DNA of 64,000 nucleotides from Clostridium sp. AT4 (GCF_001517625.2 NZ_LN999828.1:760303-824302); one strand, 5' to 3'. Positions 34,316 through 43,719 are shown, numbered from the stretch's first letter. Made by a program: numbers and translations. The notes: generated from the letters alone by a model not told the origin.

Positions 34316-34891
34316 ATGAAAGAATTACTTGTAATTGCCGTCAGCTCCGCGTTCGTCAGCAACGTGGTGTTAAGCCAGTTCCTTGGCATCTGTTCCTTCG
34401 TCGGTGTTTCCAAGAAGGTAGAGACAGCAGCCGGTATGGGAGGTGCGGTTATCTTCGTTATCACCATCGCATCCATTGCTGCCAGCCTGCTGTATAAGCT
34501 GATCCTGCAGCCTCTGGGCCTTGATTACTTAAAAACCATTGTGTTTATTCTGGTAATCGCAGCCCTGGTGCAGATCGTGGAAATGTTCTTAAAGAAATGC
34601 ATGGTATCCCTGTATAACGCTCTGGGTGTGTTCCTGCCTCTGATTACCACAAACTGCGCCGTACTGGGCGTGGCTTTAACCAATGTGCAGAATGACTACA
34701 CCATCATTGAGAGTGTGGTAAATGGTGTTGCAACCGCATTTGGATATACCGTAGCCATCGTGCTGTTAGCCGGTATCCGTGAGCGTATTGAGGGAAATGA
34801 TATCCCATATAACTTCCAGGGATCTCCCATTGTCCTTGTAACAGCAGGACTGATGGCTATCGCATTTTTCGGATTTTCCGGACTGCTGTAG
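34316..34891 (+). CDS. rnfA: Rnf electron transport complex subunit A
   Basis: Six-helix membrane subunit of 191 residues, partner of RnfE in the ion-translocating core. NVVLSQFLGICSFVGVSKKVETAAGMGGAV and GVFLPLITTNCAVLGVAL hold the conserved cysteines (in GIC and TNC) assigned to the intramembrane 2Fe-2S cluster. Confidence 0.95.
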   Translation: MKELLVIAVSSAFVSNVVLSQFLGICSFVGVSKKVETAAGMGGAVIFVITIASIAASLLYKLILQPLGLDYLKTIVFILVIAALVQIVEMFLKKCMVSLYNALGVFLPLITTNCAVLGVALTNVQNDYTIIESVVNGVATAFGYTVAIVLLAGIRERIEGNDIPYNFQGSPIVLVTAGLMAIAFFGFSGLL

Positions 34892-34906
34892 AAGGAGGAG
34901 ACGAAG

Positions 34907-35707
34907 ATGAATATTATGGCAATTGTTATGGCTGCCGCTGTCATTGCGGTGGTAGGTATTGTAGTTGGTATCGGCCTGGGCCTCTTTGGCGAGAAGTTCA
35001 AGGTTGAAGTGGATGAAAAAGAGCTGGCGATCCGGGAGGAGCTTCCAGGCAACAACTGCGGCGGCTGCGGCTTCGCAGGCTGTGATGCTCTGGCAAAGGC
35101 CATTGCAAACGGTCAGGCTCCCGCAAATGCCTGTCCCGTAGGCGGCGCTCCCGTAGGAGAGAAGATCGCTTCCATCCTGGGTGTAGACGCAGGGGCTGCA
35201 GATAAGAAGGTAGCCTTTGTACGCTGCAAGGGAACCTGCGATAAGGCAAAAACCCTGTACACCTATACAGGAATCGAGGACTGCGCCAAAGCCACCGTTG
35301 TTCCCGGAGGCAGCCCCAAGGCCTGCAGCTACGGCTGTATGGGATTTGGCTCCTGTGTAAAGGCCTGTCAGTTTGATGCCATCCACGTGATTGACGGCGT
35401 GGCAGTGGTTGACAAGGAAAAATGTGTGGCCTGCGGTAAATGTGTGGCTGCCTGTCCAAAGGGACTGATCCAGCTTGTGCCTTACAGCGCAAAGCATCTG
35501 GTACAGTGCAGCAGCCACGACAAGGGCAAGGATGTAAAGGCAGCCTGCCAGGCCGGCTGTATCGGCTGTACCCTGTGTACCAGACAGTGTGAGTCAGATG
35601 CCATCCATATGGACAACAATCTGGCTGTGATTGACTATGACAAGTGTACTAATTGCGGCAAATGTGCAGAAAAGTGTCCTGCTAAGGTGATTCTGGAGCA
35701 GGAGTAA
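34907..35707 (+). CDS. rnfB: Rnf electron transport complex subunit B (ferredoxin-type)
   Basis: Entry point for electrons from reduced ferredoxin. One N-terminal membrane helix is followed by the 4Fe-4S domain NNCGGCGFAGCDAL with a fourth Cys in ANACPVGG. Then come four further Cys-rich groups: CSYGCMGFGSCVKAC, CVACGKCVAACP, CIGCTLCTRQC and CTNCGKCAEKCP. With 266 residues it is complete and ends the CDGEAB operon. The weak hairpin at 35743 follows. Confidence 0.95.
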   Translation: MNIMAIVMAAAVIAVVGIVVGIGLGLFGEKFKVEVDEKELAIREELPGNNCGGCGFAGCDALAKAIANGQAPANACPVGGAPVGEKIASILGVDAGAADKKVAFVRCKGTCDKAKTLYTYTGIEDCAKATVVPGGSPKACSYGCMGFGSCVKACQFDAIHVIDGVAVVDKEKCVACGKCVAACPKGLIQLVPYSAKHLVQCSSHDKGKDVKAACQAGCIGCTLCTRQCESDAIHMDNNLAVIDYDKCTNCGKCAEKCPAKVILEQE

Positions 35708-35742
35708 AAATTACGGATGTATTGAGAAACGTATAGGCAGAA

Positions 35743-35767
35743 GGCCGGGCGAGAGCTCCGGTCTTTT
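35743..35767 (+). terminator. Weak terminator after rnfB
   Basis: GGCCGG (35743-35748) with CCGGTC (35758-35763), one G-U pair, followed by TTTTG. Only a short stem, so partial read-through into the phosphatase gene is likely. Confidence 0.5.
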
Positions 35768-35792
35768 GTTATAGGGAAAAGAAGGAGTTATT

Positions 35793-36572
35793 ATGATTAA
35801 AATTGCATTTTTTGATATAGACGGAACACTGCTCCGGTTCAGGCACAATGATCTGTCAGAACCGGTAAGATCCGCGTTAAAACAGTTACAGAAGCAGGGG
35901 ATTCTTTTATGTATGGCAACGGGAAGAAGCTACCCGTTTATACCGCGCTTTGAAGGAATTGAATTTGATGTTATTCTGTCATTTAACGGCTCTTATGTCA
36001 GAAATCGGGAGGAAGTGATCCGCAAAGAGCCTCTTACAAGAGAGGATGTAAACTGTATTATAGGCAATCTAAATAAGAAGAAACGGGCAATTGCAATCAG
36101 CAATGAAGCTGTGGTGGTCACAAATGGAACCGATCCGGATCTGGAACAGTACTTTGCATTCGGAAATGAAGAAATGATAATTTCCGAAAAATTCAATGAC
36201 ATTTCCAGGGAAGACATTTATCAGATTATGTGCAGCTGCACAAAGGATGAATACGAGGAAATTCTTGAAGGAACCAAACGTGCACAGATCACTTCCTGGT
36301 GGGACAGAGCGGCGGATATTATTCCGTCAAACAGCGGAAAGGGAATTGCCGTAATGGATGTATTGGATTACTATGGGATTTCAAGGGAGAAATCCATAGC
36401 GTTCGGAGACGGGAAGAATGACATCGAGATGCTGAGGGCAGTGGGGATTGGTGTAGCGATGGGAAATTCCTGTACAGAGGTAAAGGACAGCGCAGATGAA
36501 AGCTGCCTGTCGGTTGAGGAGGACGGAATTTACCATTACTTTTTAGAGCGAAATATGATTGAGGCAATTTAA
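35793..36572 (+). CDS. Cof-type HAD-IIB phosphatase
   Basis: Cytoplasmic haloacid dehalogenase-family hydrolase of 259 residues. Motif I FFDIDGTLL has nucleophile Asp8 and Asp10, motif II MATGR, then a C2B cap (about 80-180). Motif IV is IAFGDGKNDIEMLRAVGIGVAMGN. Family members dephosphorylate sugar phosphates, flavin precursors or pyridoxal phosphate, and the substrate cannot be inferred from neighbours. AAGGAG lies before ATG. Confidence 0.9.
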   Translation: MIKIAFFDIDGTLLRFRHNDLSEPVRSALKQLQKQGILLCMATGRSYPFIPRFEGIEFDVILSFNGSYVRNREEVIRKEPLTREDVNCIIGNLNKKKRAIAISNEAVVVTNGTDPDLEQYFAFGNEEMIISEKFNDISREDIYQIMCSCTKDEYEEILEGTKRAQITSWWDRAADIIPSNSGKGIAVMDVLDYYGISREKSIAFGDGKNDIEMLRAVGIGVAMGNSCTEVKDSADESCLSVEEDGIYHYFLERNMIEAI

Positions 36573-36577
36573 AAATA

Positions 36578-36625
36578 AGTAAACCAGCGGGATATCGATA
36601 GAGACGTCCTGCTGGTTTACTTTTT
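36578..36625. terminator. Bidirectional terminator between the Cof gene and the ABC pseudogene
   Basis: AGTAAACCAGC-GGGA (36578-36592) pairs with TCCT-GCTGGTTTACT (36607-36621), with A-rich and T-rich flanks on both strands. Confidence 0.88.
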
Positions 36626-37312
36626 AGGAAATGGCTTTGTCATAGAGATTCCGGTATACGCTGCAGGATTCATAGAGCGTATCGTGGGTCCCCTCTCCGC
36701 AGACAGTGCCCCGGTCCAGAACGATAATATGTCCGGCTGTCCGGGCCAGATTCATATCATGGGTGACGATGACACAAGTCACTGGGGATCCCGGACCAGC
36801 GCCCTTGCAAGAGCCTGTCTTTGCCGTTCTCCGGCGGAGAACCGAAAAGCAAATCGGCCAGTTACAAGGGATACCAGAATCAGCCACGGCACAACCACAC
36901 CAATGCAGCTGGAAATGCCGTAGCTGATCCCGGAGGTATCCTGTGTGATGTGGCTGATCAGGGGGGAGGGCCTGCAGGCCTGGTACACGGACATGGGAAA
37001 GTACAAAAAATGATTCCACAGGGTTTTTCGGAGAACCTGATCGGTGTGAAAGCCGATCCATGAGCCAAAGAGGGTGGAAAGAAAACTGAGCAGCATGGAA
37101 AAGAGCGTAATCCCGGCATAATCTGCAATCAGTCCTTTGTCAAAGATTTCCCCCTGCATAATGGCGCCGGTTATCTGGGGGAGGCAGACGGTAAGCATGG
37201 AAATCACAAGTCCGAATAGAACGTCTGCCAGATACCAGATCCACGGAATACCGGAAACAGACAGAAGATGAAAAAATGGCCTCCAGGCCTGCAGTTTCTT
37301 TTGTATCATCAT
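36624..37312 (-). pseudogene. Broken ABC half-exporter (membrane part joined to ATPase fragments)
   Basis: Read from 37312 downwards, the first 150 or so residues are the start of an exporter membrane domain (LISHITQDTSGISYGI). They run straight into RFSAGERQRQALARALVRDP, an ABC signature, then a stop. The remaining membrane helices, Walker A and Q-loop are missing. In another frame, 36624-36780 encodes the end of an ATPase: CVIVTHDMNLARTAGHIIVLDRG, the H-loop and beyond. Walker B and the D-loop are missing between the two pieces. Two internal deletions, one of them frame-shifting, therefore destroyed the gene. Its ATG overlaps the stop of the intact half-transporter at 37309 as ATGA, so it was once the second half of a heterodimer. 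Confidence 0.85.
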
Positions 37313-38967
37313 AAACTCCTTTCTGGAACCGGTGTGTTAAAGGACCGGCTATTTAAGAGAATGATTTCATCAACGTCCTTTACAGCGGACGTTCTGTGGG
37401 CGATGACGAATGTGGTCCGTCCTTTTCTGAGACGGGCAAGGGCCTGTTCCACCCTGTATTCTGATTCCGGATCAAGGTTCGCAGTCACCTCATCCAAAAG
37501 AAGGATTTTGGGGTTTTGGAGAAACAGCCGCGCAAGAGAGATACGCTGGCGCTGCCCTCCGGAGAGCCCGCTGCCGCCTTCTCCGATCCGGGTCATAAGG
37601 CCGTGGGGCATGGCACGTATAAAATCACTGCACTGGGAATCCTCTATGGCCTGTAAAAGCTCTTGTTCAGTTACAGGCCGGTGAATCCCATAAAGGATAT
37701 TTTCGCGGATCGTTCCGGAAAAAAGATAGGGGCTCTGGGGCCCGTAGCCGATCATACGCCGCCACTGCACCAGAGGGAGTTTAAAAATATCTGTCTTACC
37801 CATGCGGATACTTCCCTGATCCGGAGAATAGAAGCGTTCCAAAAGCTGAAAAAAAGTAGTTTTACCGGCCCCGCTTGGACCGACGAGGGCCGTTGTTTTC
37901 CCCTCCGGGGCTGTAAAGGTAAGATTTTTCAGTACAGGCTGATTTTCGTAGGAAAAGGATACATTTTCAAACAGGATATCTCCTTTCATCCCGTCTGAAC
38001 CGGTGCAGGGATCATCAGGTTCCGTCTGTTCTGCCATAAGCTCTGTGATCCGGCGGACTGCTCCCTGACTGGATTTAACGGTTCCCCAGATGCTCATGAT
38101 TCTGGAAAATGAGTTTAAAAGGTTCTGGGAGTAGAGATAAAATGCAACCCAGATATCAAGGGTGATTTCATTATGGGAGATCATCCACAGTCCCAGCTCG
38201 ATCATGGCAGTTGTATGGAGCAGTGAAGCAAGGTTTTTTAACTGGAGCAGAAGATTAGTGATAAGAGAATTGGAAATATTTACCTGAAACAACTGATGAA
38301 TCCAGTGGTTTCCCCGTTTCTTTTCCCATTCTTCTGCACAAAATTCTTTTACCAGAGGCAGATTGGACAGGATTTCGGACAGATGACCGGTAAGCCCGGC
38401 GTTTTTTCCCTGAATCCTTTCATTCCATGAAAACTGGATTTTTCCCTGCCATACGCCGAGAGCATACAGAAGGGGGATCATAACGGCTTCCAGCGCAGCA
38501 AGCTTCCAGTGATAGGAAAAGAGGAGCACAAAGGAACCGAAAAACGTGTAGAGGGAGGACAGCACATTTCCGGGAAAAGAAACAGCCAGGTCACTGAGCC
38601 TTGCGGTGTCCTGGGTTACGCGGCTGATCAGATCCTTTGAGGGCTGTGCGTCAAAAAAAGGAACAGGAAGGCGGAGGATTTGTCTCCAGATAAGCTCGCG
38701 CAGGCGCAGAGAAACCTTTGCACTTGCAGCTGCTAAAATAAACTGGCTGACAGAGGTAATACATGCCTGTCCTGAAACAACGGCAATTACTGTACAAATA
38801 AGCGCCGGATTCAGGCTGCCGTTCATGATCTGCCGGGTATAGGAGGGAAAAAGCAGATACAGCTGGCTTGCTGCCATAGACAGAAGCGTATAGACCAGGA
38901 TATAAAACCAGGGAAGTCTGGCCTGAAGCAGCAGATGGAAAAATGGTTTCCAGATAAGTCGTTTCAT
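37309..38967 (-). CDS. ABC half-exporter, membrane and ATPase domains fused
   Basis: Six-helix membrane domain (about 1-300) followed by an ATPase domain. Walker A GPSGAGKTT, Q-loop YGPQSPYLF, signature LSGGQRQRISLARL, Walker B ILLLDEVTANLD and H-loop VIAHRTS are all intact. The 552-residue layout fits heterodimeric drug, peptide or lipid exporters. Its natural partner downstream is a pseudogene, so it may now act as a homodimer, pair with another half elsewhere, or be inactive. No LanT-type peptidase domain is present. The start is ATG 38967 behind AAAGGAG. Confidence 0.88.
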   Translation of the reverse strand: MKRLIWKPFFHLLLQARLPWFYILVYTLLSMAASQLYLLFPSYTRQIMNGSLNPALICTVIAVVSGQACITSVSQFILAAASAKVSLRLRELIWRQILRLPVPFFDAQPSKDLISRVTQDTARLSDLAVSFPGNVLSSLYTFFGSFVLLFSYHWKLAALEAVMIPLLYALGVWQGKIQFSWNERIQGKNAGLTGHLSEILSNLPLVKEFCAEEWEKKRGNHWIHQLFQVNISNSLITNLLLQLKNLASLLHTTAMIELGLWMISHNEITLDIWVAFYLYSQNLLNSFSRIMSIWGTVKSSQGAVRRITELMAEQTEPDDPCTGSDGMKGDILFENVSFSYENQPVLKNLTFTAPEGKTTALVGPSGAGKTTFFQLLERFYSPDQGSIRMGKTDIFKLPLVQWRRMIGYGPQSPYLFSGTIRENILYGIHRPVTEQELLQAIEDSQCSDFIRAMPHGLMTRIGEGGSGLSGGQRQRISLARLFLQNPKILLLDEVTANLDPESEYRVEQALARLRKGRTTFVIAHRTSAVKDVDEIILLNSRSFNTPVPERSL

Positions 38968-39097
38968 AGATCGCGTCTCCTTTCGTCTGACGGATCATAA
39001 CATAAAAAGCCAAATCCGTGTGGGATTTGGCTTAAATGGCGTGTGCGGTGTCGTAAAAACAGGATTATAGATTGAGTTCAGGACATTTTCTGAGGGT

Positions 39098-40284
39098 TCA
39101 GGACAGAGGATCCTGCCATGACAGGGTAAGGCTCTGGATAAAGATATCCCCCTGAAGGCAGGAATTCAGGGTGGCATTGTGATAAGGGCTTAAAAGTTCA
39201 CGGACAGTGGAAAGCCCTTTTCCGCGTCCCTCTCCTTTGGTGCTGATTCCGGCATGGATGCCCTGCTGGATTGTACGCGGGGTAACGGAATTTCGGATTG
39301 TATAGGAGCAGCCGCAGGCATTTCCTGTAATGCGGACTTCGATGATGCCATCGGGAACCAGAAGAACCTCTTCAATTGCATTATCAATCAGGATTCCCAG
39401 AATATGGGTTAGATCGATCAGATCCATACCGGTCTGCCAGGTTTTAGGGAGAACCTGAATGTGCAGGGAAATGGAACATTTTTGCTGCAAAGCCTGAGAA
39501 GTTTTTAAAACGAAGAAGGCCTACAGAGGTTCGGAGGGCAGCTGGCAGATGGATGACAGCAGTTCGCTTTGGCGGATGGTATCCTGGGAGCAGGGAAAGA
39601 TTTTTCCCCAGAAAAAATCTTTCATCTCCTGGTTTTCGCTTTCATTTACAAAATTTCCCATAGTGAAGAAAATATTTTTTATGTCATGGCGGATAATAAG
39701 ATGCACAGAGCCGGAAATAAAAGAAAAACCAGCGGGTTCTGGGAGGACAGGATGGAAAAAGGTAAAAAGATCATCGTACAGAACACAAGGATTAAGGCGG
39801 AAAAGAGAAAATAGTAGGGTTCGATAGCGGGATATTTCTTTCCAAGCTGTATTAACTGTTCGATCGGTTTAAAAAAACGCGGACGGAAAAAAAGGATCGC
39901 TCCAAGAAGCAGGAGAGAATACAGCCCGGTAGTGCCGATGAGACCCAGCGCATAGCTTCCGACTGCTTTTTGAAGATAAGGGACGGCAAAATAGTTTACC
40001 AGAAAGAATCCGTAGGCAGAAACGGACAGGATTACAAAGGAGAGATAGCAGGAAAACTGGTTTCCGCGCAGGCTGTGGAGGCTTAATTTTACGGCAGTGT
40101 AATATACGCAGAAAATCAGCCAGAACAGCCAGAGGTATCCCAGCAGTACGGAGGCAGAGTTAAACAGTCTTTGAGAAAAAAAGAAGGCTGAAAAAAGAAA
40201 GGGGATTTCAATGAAAGACGTGGGGTTTTCATCATTTTTTGGGGGAGCGGCAAGCGTCAAACAGCGGGTAAATTCATGAATCAT
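39098..40284 (-). pseudogene. Disrupted AgrC-like sensor histidine kinase (GHKL)
   Basis: Three pieces on the minus strand belong to one kinase. The first (40284-39679) has five or six membrane helices. The second, in the -1 frame (from about 39706), begins HLIIRHDIKNIFF with the H-box His. It ends at an in-frame TAG (39523-39521). The third continues in exactly the same frame as AFFVLKTSQALQQK, then HILGILIDNAIEEV (N-box) and GEGRGKGLSTV (G-box). So there is one frame change, probably with loss of the linker after the last helix, plus one nonsense codon. No LytTR response regulator or AgrD-like peptide gene is evident beside it. Confidence 0.85.
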
Positions 40285-40382
40285 CTTTGGACGGTCCAGG
40301 GATTTTTCAATAAAGCCATAAGAAGGAAAAGGCCTTGTTTTGAATAACCCTGTTTTTTAAATTTGATAAAGAAATAATGCAC

Positions 40383-40411
40383 TTGCATATTCTATGAGAT
40401 TGGGGTAAAAT
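40383..40411 (+). promoter_or_regulatory. Promoter of aroE
   Basis: TTGCAT (40383-40388), a 17-base spacer and TAAAAT (40406-40411), 32 bases before the aroE ATG. Confidence 0.6.
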
Positions 40412-40443
40412 AGACCAAAATTAAGACAGGGAGGAAATGAGTT

Positions 40444-41310
40444 ATGGAAATTAGCGGACATACGCAAATGCTGTGCCTGATAGGAAGCCCTGTCGGGCAT
40501 TCGGGATCGCCGGCTATGTATAATTACAGTTTTCAAAAATTGGGGCTGGATTATGTGTATTTGGCTTTTGATATAAAAGAAGAAGATACATCAAAGGCTA
40601 TTAATGCGCTTCGGTTATTAAACGTAAAGGGCTTTAATATTACTATGCCGGGAAAGACGGCAGCGCTTTCCTGCTGCGATGAGCTTTCAAAAGCAGCACA
40701 GCTTATCGGAGCGGTAAATACGGTAGTAAATGAAAATGGCAAACTAATTGGCCATAACACGGACGGTTTGGGCTGGGTCAGAAACTGCCGGGAGCATGGC
40801 TTTGAAATAAGGGGAAAGAAAATGACGATTGCCGGTTCCGGTGGAGCGGCTACTGCCATTGAGATTACATCTGCTTTAGAAGGGATGAGTGAGATTTCTA
40901 TATTTGCACGAAAGGACACTTTTTTTGCAAATGCAGAGGCTACGGTAGAAAAGATCCGCAGGCATGTTTCAGGATGCCGGGTGAATCTGTATGATTTGGA
41001 AGACAGGGATTTATTTTATCATGAAATAGAAGACAGTCATATTTTCACCAATGCCACCCGGGTGGGAATGAAGCCTATGGATCAGGAGAGCCTGATTGAA
41101 AATCCTGAAGTTTTTCGCAGTGATCTGACTGTGTCAGATGTAGTTTATAATCCGAGAGAAACCAGACTCCTGTCAGATGCTGCGGCGGCAGGGTGTAAAG
41201 TGATTCCGGGAATTGGGATGCTTTTATGGCAGGGGGCAGAGGCATTTAAACTTTATACAGGTAAGGAAATGCCGGTTAAGGAAATAATGGAAAAATATTT
41301 TGCGGTATAA
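40444..41310 (+). CDS. aroE: Shikimate dehydrogenase family protein
   Basis: NADPH- or NAD-dependent reduction of 3-dehydroshikimate. Substrate-binding Ser20 and Ser22 (GHSGSP), catalytic Lys71 (NITMPGKTA) and Asp107 (HNTDGLG) are present. The nucleotide loop reads GSGGAATA rather than GAGGAA. The 288 residues match AroE or the YdiB-type quinate/shikimate dehydrogenase, and the cofactor-selecting residue cannot be judged by eye. Downstream are an EamA exporter and a chorismate mutase-shikimate kinase fusion, pointing to aromatic biosynthesis or shikimate/quinate handling. Confidence 0.9.
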   Translation: MEISGHTQMLCLIGSPVGHSGSPAMYNYSFQKLGLDYVYLAFDIKEEDTSKAINALRLLNVKGFNITMPGKTAALSCCDELSKAAQLIGAVNTVVNENGKLIGHNTDGLGWVRNCREHGFEIRGKKMTIAGSGGAATAIEITSALEGMSEISIFARKDTFFANAEATVEKIRRHVSGCRVNLYDLEDRDLFYHEIEDSHIFTNATRVGMKPMDQESLIENPEVFRSDLTVSDVVYNPRETRLLSDAAAAGCKVIPGIGMLLWQGAEAFKLYTGKEMPVKEIMEKYFAV

Positions 41311-41335
41311 TGAACCGCCCATAAAATAATAAAAG

Positions 41336-41374
41336 ACAGTTGTGCAGAAGAGAAACTGCAGCAGCTGTTTTTTT
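41336..41374 (+). terminator. Intrinsic terminator after aroE
   Basis: ACAGTTGTGCAG (41336-41347) pairs with CTGCAGCAGCTGT (41356-41368) with one bulge and a G-U pair, followed by TTTTTTT. Confidence 0.75.
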
Positions 41375-41427
41375 GTAGAAATTCACCAAAGCAAAGCTAC
41401 TGATAACAGAAAGAAGGAACAGGGAAC

Positions 41428-42318
41428 ATGAAGCGTAATGTAGGGTATCTGTATTTGTTGATTACCTTTTTTTGCTGGGGAAGTATTTATGTTGTGAGCA
41501 AGTATGCTTTGGAGGTTATGGGGCCGGTAACAGTTTCTTTTTGCCGGTATGGAATAGCTCTGATCTGTCTGTATGGTATTTTAAAGTTAAAAGGATGTCA
41601 TAAAAAAGTTCAGAAAGAGCACTGGCCGTATTTGATGATTCTGGGAGGCTTGGGATATTTTGCAGCAATTATACTGCAGCTTGCCGGAACCGCCAGATTG
41701 TCAGGATCGCTTTCTTCCCTGATGAATTCTTTGAATCCCGTTGCGATTTCTGTTATGGCGGCGATATTTTTAAAGGAAAGGATCACATGGAAAAATGCGA
41801 TCGGCATTGTTATATCTCTTGCAGGCGTATATGTTATTTTAGGAACGGGAGAGCTGCAGGCTGACATCATGGGAATCCTGTTTTCCGCAGGCTCTGTAAT
41901 TCTCTGGTCAGCAGCTTCTGTATCCATTCGCAGAATCTCCGAATATTATGATCCGGTTCAGACCGCTCTTTACGGTATGGCCATTGCACTGATTCTAAAC
42001 GTACCGGCAGCAGTATTTGAGAATATGTTCATTTTCAGAAGCCATCCTACAGAAAAAGCATTGCTGGCCTGCCTGTTTGTTGCAGTAGTTGGAACTGCGG
42101 TAGCACACACCTTTTGGAATAAGAGCCTTCAGCAGCTGAGTGCAAGTACCTGTTCTATGTTTTACCCTTTACAGCCGTTGGTATCAGCAGTACTTGGGGT
42201 GGTGCTTCTTCATGAGATTATTACATGGCAGTTTGTAGCAGGCGCTGTACTGATCTGTTCTGGAATTGTGATTAATTTCCTGCCTTTTATGCCAAATAAA
42301 GAGAAAATAGCGCGTTAA
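41428..42318 (+). CDS. EamA-type DMT superfamily transporter
   Basis: Ten-helix membrane protein of 296 residues made of two EamA repeats, the first to about residue 135 and the second from about 150. PVAISVMAAIFLKERITWKNAIGI and LVSAVLGVVLLHEIITWQFVAGA are the matching helix ends of the repeats. Family members export amino acids or metabolites. Its position between aroE and the shikimate kinase fusion suggests an aromatic compound or a shikimate-pathway intermediate, which is inference only. Confidence 0.87.
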   Translation: MKRNVGYLYLLITFFCWGSIYVVSKYALEVMGPVTVSFCRYGIALICLYGILKLKGCHKKVQKEHWPYLMILGGLGYFAAIILQLAGTARLSGSLSSLMNSLNPVAISVMAAIFLKERITWKNAIGIVISLAGVYVILGTGELQADIMGILFSAGSVILWSAASVSIRRISEYYDPVQTALYGMAIALILNVPAAVFENMFIFRSHPTEKALLACLFVAVVGTAVAHTFWNKSLQQLSASTCSMFYPLQPLVSAVLGVVLLHEIITWQFVAGAVLICSGIVINFLPFMPNKEKIAR

Positions 42319-42407
42319 ATCGATAAAATCATTGCGCTTTTTAGGTTCTGCTGATATAATTGCATTCAAAAATAATTCGTGTGACGAAGAAGACAGAGGA
42401 GAGTGCA

Positions 42408-43211
42408 ATGGACAGAATTGAAGAAATATGTGATAAAATTGGACAGTGTGATGACAATATCATTGAGCAGCTGGTTGCCAGAATGAGATGTATTCAGGAT
42501 ATTATTGAATATAAGAAGGAAAAGGGAATTCCGATCCTGCAGCCGGAGCAGGAAAAAAAGCAGGAGGATAACCTGAAGCGTAAGCTGGGAGATAATCCCT
42601 TTGAGGAGGAGATACTGGATATCTTCAAATACATTGTGAAGAACAGCCGAAGGATTCAGGCTAAAGCTCTGTTTAATTATAATATTTTCCTTATTGGCTT
42701 TATGGGCGCAGGGAAAAGCACTGTGGCTAGAGAATTAAAAAAACAGCTGGAAATGAATTACGTTGAAATGGATCAGCTGATCGTGGAGCAGAGAGGAATG
42801 GCCATCACAGATATTTTTGAGGAATATGGTGAAACATATTTTCGTAATCTGGAAAGCAATGTGCTGATTGAACTCCAAAAGCGTAAACAGACGATCGTTT
42901 CCTGTGGAGGAGGTATTGTAGTCCGGGAAGATAATAAGGATCATATGAAGAAAAATGGGCGGGTTGTGTTTTTAACTGCAACGCCCAATACTGTTTATGA
43001 GCGGGTGAAAAACAGTACAGAACGTCCGATCCTGAATAATAATATGAATGTAGAGTTTATTTCACAGCTTTTAGAAAAACGCAGAGCTTTGTATGAAGAG
43101 GCAGCGGATATCACAGTAGCAACAGATGGAAAATCTGTTTCCGAAATATGTGATGAAATAGTTTCAGAGCTGATTGCTTATGACCTGAGATTAAATAAAA
43201 AAGAATCATGA
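42408..43211 (+). CDS. Chorismate mutase-shikimate kinase fusion
   Basis: Residues 1-85 form an AroQ-type chorismate mutase: RIEEICDKIGQCDDNIIEQLVARM, then KEKGIPILQPEQE and a C-terminal helix. Residues 90-267 form a shikimate kinase with Walker A GFMGAGKST (97-105), the shikimate-binding MDQLIVEQRG, SCGGGIV and the LID arginine in TERPIL. The two activities are steps separated by EPSP and chorismate synthases, so the fusion suggests coordination of pathway entry and the branch to prephenate. I start at ATG 42408 behind GAGGAGAG; the upstream frame from 42360 lacks domain sequence. Confidence 0.9.
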   Translation: MDRIEEICDKIGQCDDNIIEQLVARMRCIQDIIEYKKEKGIPILQPEQEKKQEDNLKRKLGDNPFEEEILDIFKYIVKNSRRIQAKALFNYNIFLIGFMGAGKSTVARELKKQLEMNYVEMDQLIVEQRGMAITDIFEEYGETYFRNLESNVLIELQKRKQTIVSCGGGIVVREDNKDHMKKNGRVVFLTATPNTVYERVKNSTERPILNNNMNVEFISQLLEKRRALYEEAADITVATDGKSVSEICDEIVSELIAYDLRLNKKES

Positions 43212-43219
43212 TAAAAGAG

Positions 43220-43262
43220 AGTTTCTGTTTCGCAATAGAATTATCGGACAGAAACTTTTTTA
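43220..43262 (+). terminator. Intrinsic terminator after the CM-SK gene
   Basis: AGTTTCTGT (43220-43228) with ACAGAAACT (43248-43256), then TTTTTT. Confidence 0.85.
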
Positions 43263-43569
43263 TTACAAAACTATTAAAAGTGGGGGTTAATCCCATATTT
43301 CGACAGAAAATGTAAAAGGGTAAATCGTGAAGTACAGAAGGAAAAAAACGGAAAAAAGCCGCAAAACAGGTGGCATAAAGGGTTGAAATTGTATTGTTAA
43401 TAAAATAACAAAATTAAATATTAACAATAATGTAATAAAAACGTAAAAATAAAATCTATATTTCGTTCAAAAAACAGGATGATATCAAGAAAAAGTATAC
43501 AATAAGCACAATATAATCGGAAATTATTTCCTGATGCAAAAAAAATGTAACAAAATTGTAAAACCTCTG

Positions 43570-43598
43570 TTGACGGGTAGAACCAAATCCCATATAAT
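43570..43598 (+). promoter_or_regulatory. Promoter of the SleB-type hydrolase gene
   Basis: TTGACG (43570-43575), a 17-base spacer and TATAAT (43593-43598). The 508-base gap 43212-43719 otherwise holds an AT-rich stretch without convincing reading frames. A hairpin, TGGGATC/GATCCCA (43680-43698), ends just ahead of the ribosome site. Confidence 0.65.
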
Positions 43599-43719
43599 AC
43601 CCGTACATCCCAGCAAAACAGGTCAAAAGTGGGGAATAAACCTTATTTTGGATCTGATGAAAAGCAACTTGTTGACACATGGGATCAGACAGATCCCAGG
43701 AAAGAAAAGAGGAGTATGT

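Noticed and set aside
34766-35518. 250-codon antisense frame across rnfA and rnfB
   Set aside because: It is a codon shadow of two clearly coding genes and shows no domain features.
39521-39523. Amber codon read as pyrrolysine or another recoded residue
   Set aside because: The gene also has a frame change and missing linker sequence, so simple decay is the better explanation. No pyrrolysine genes are visible.
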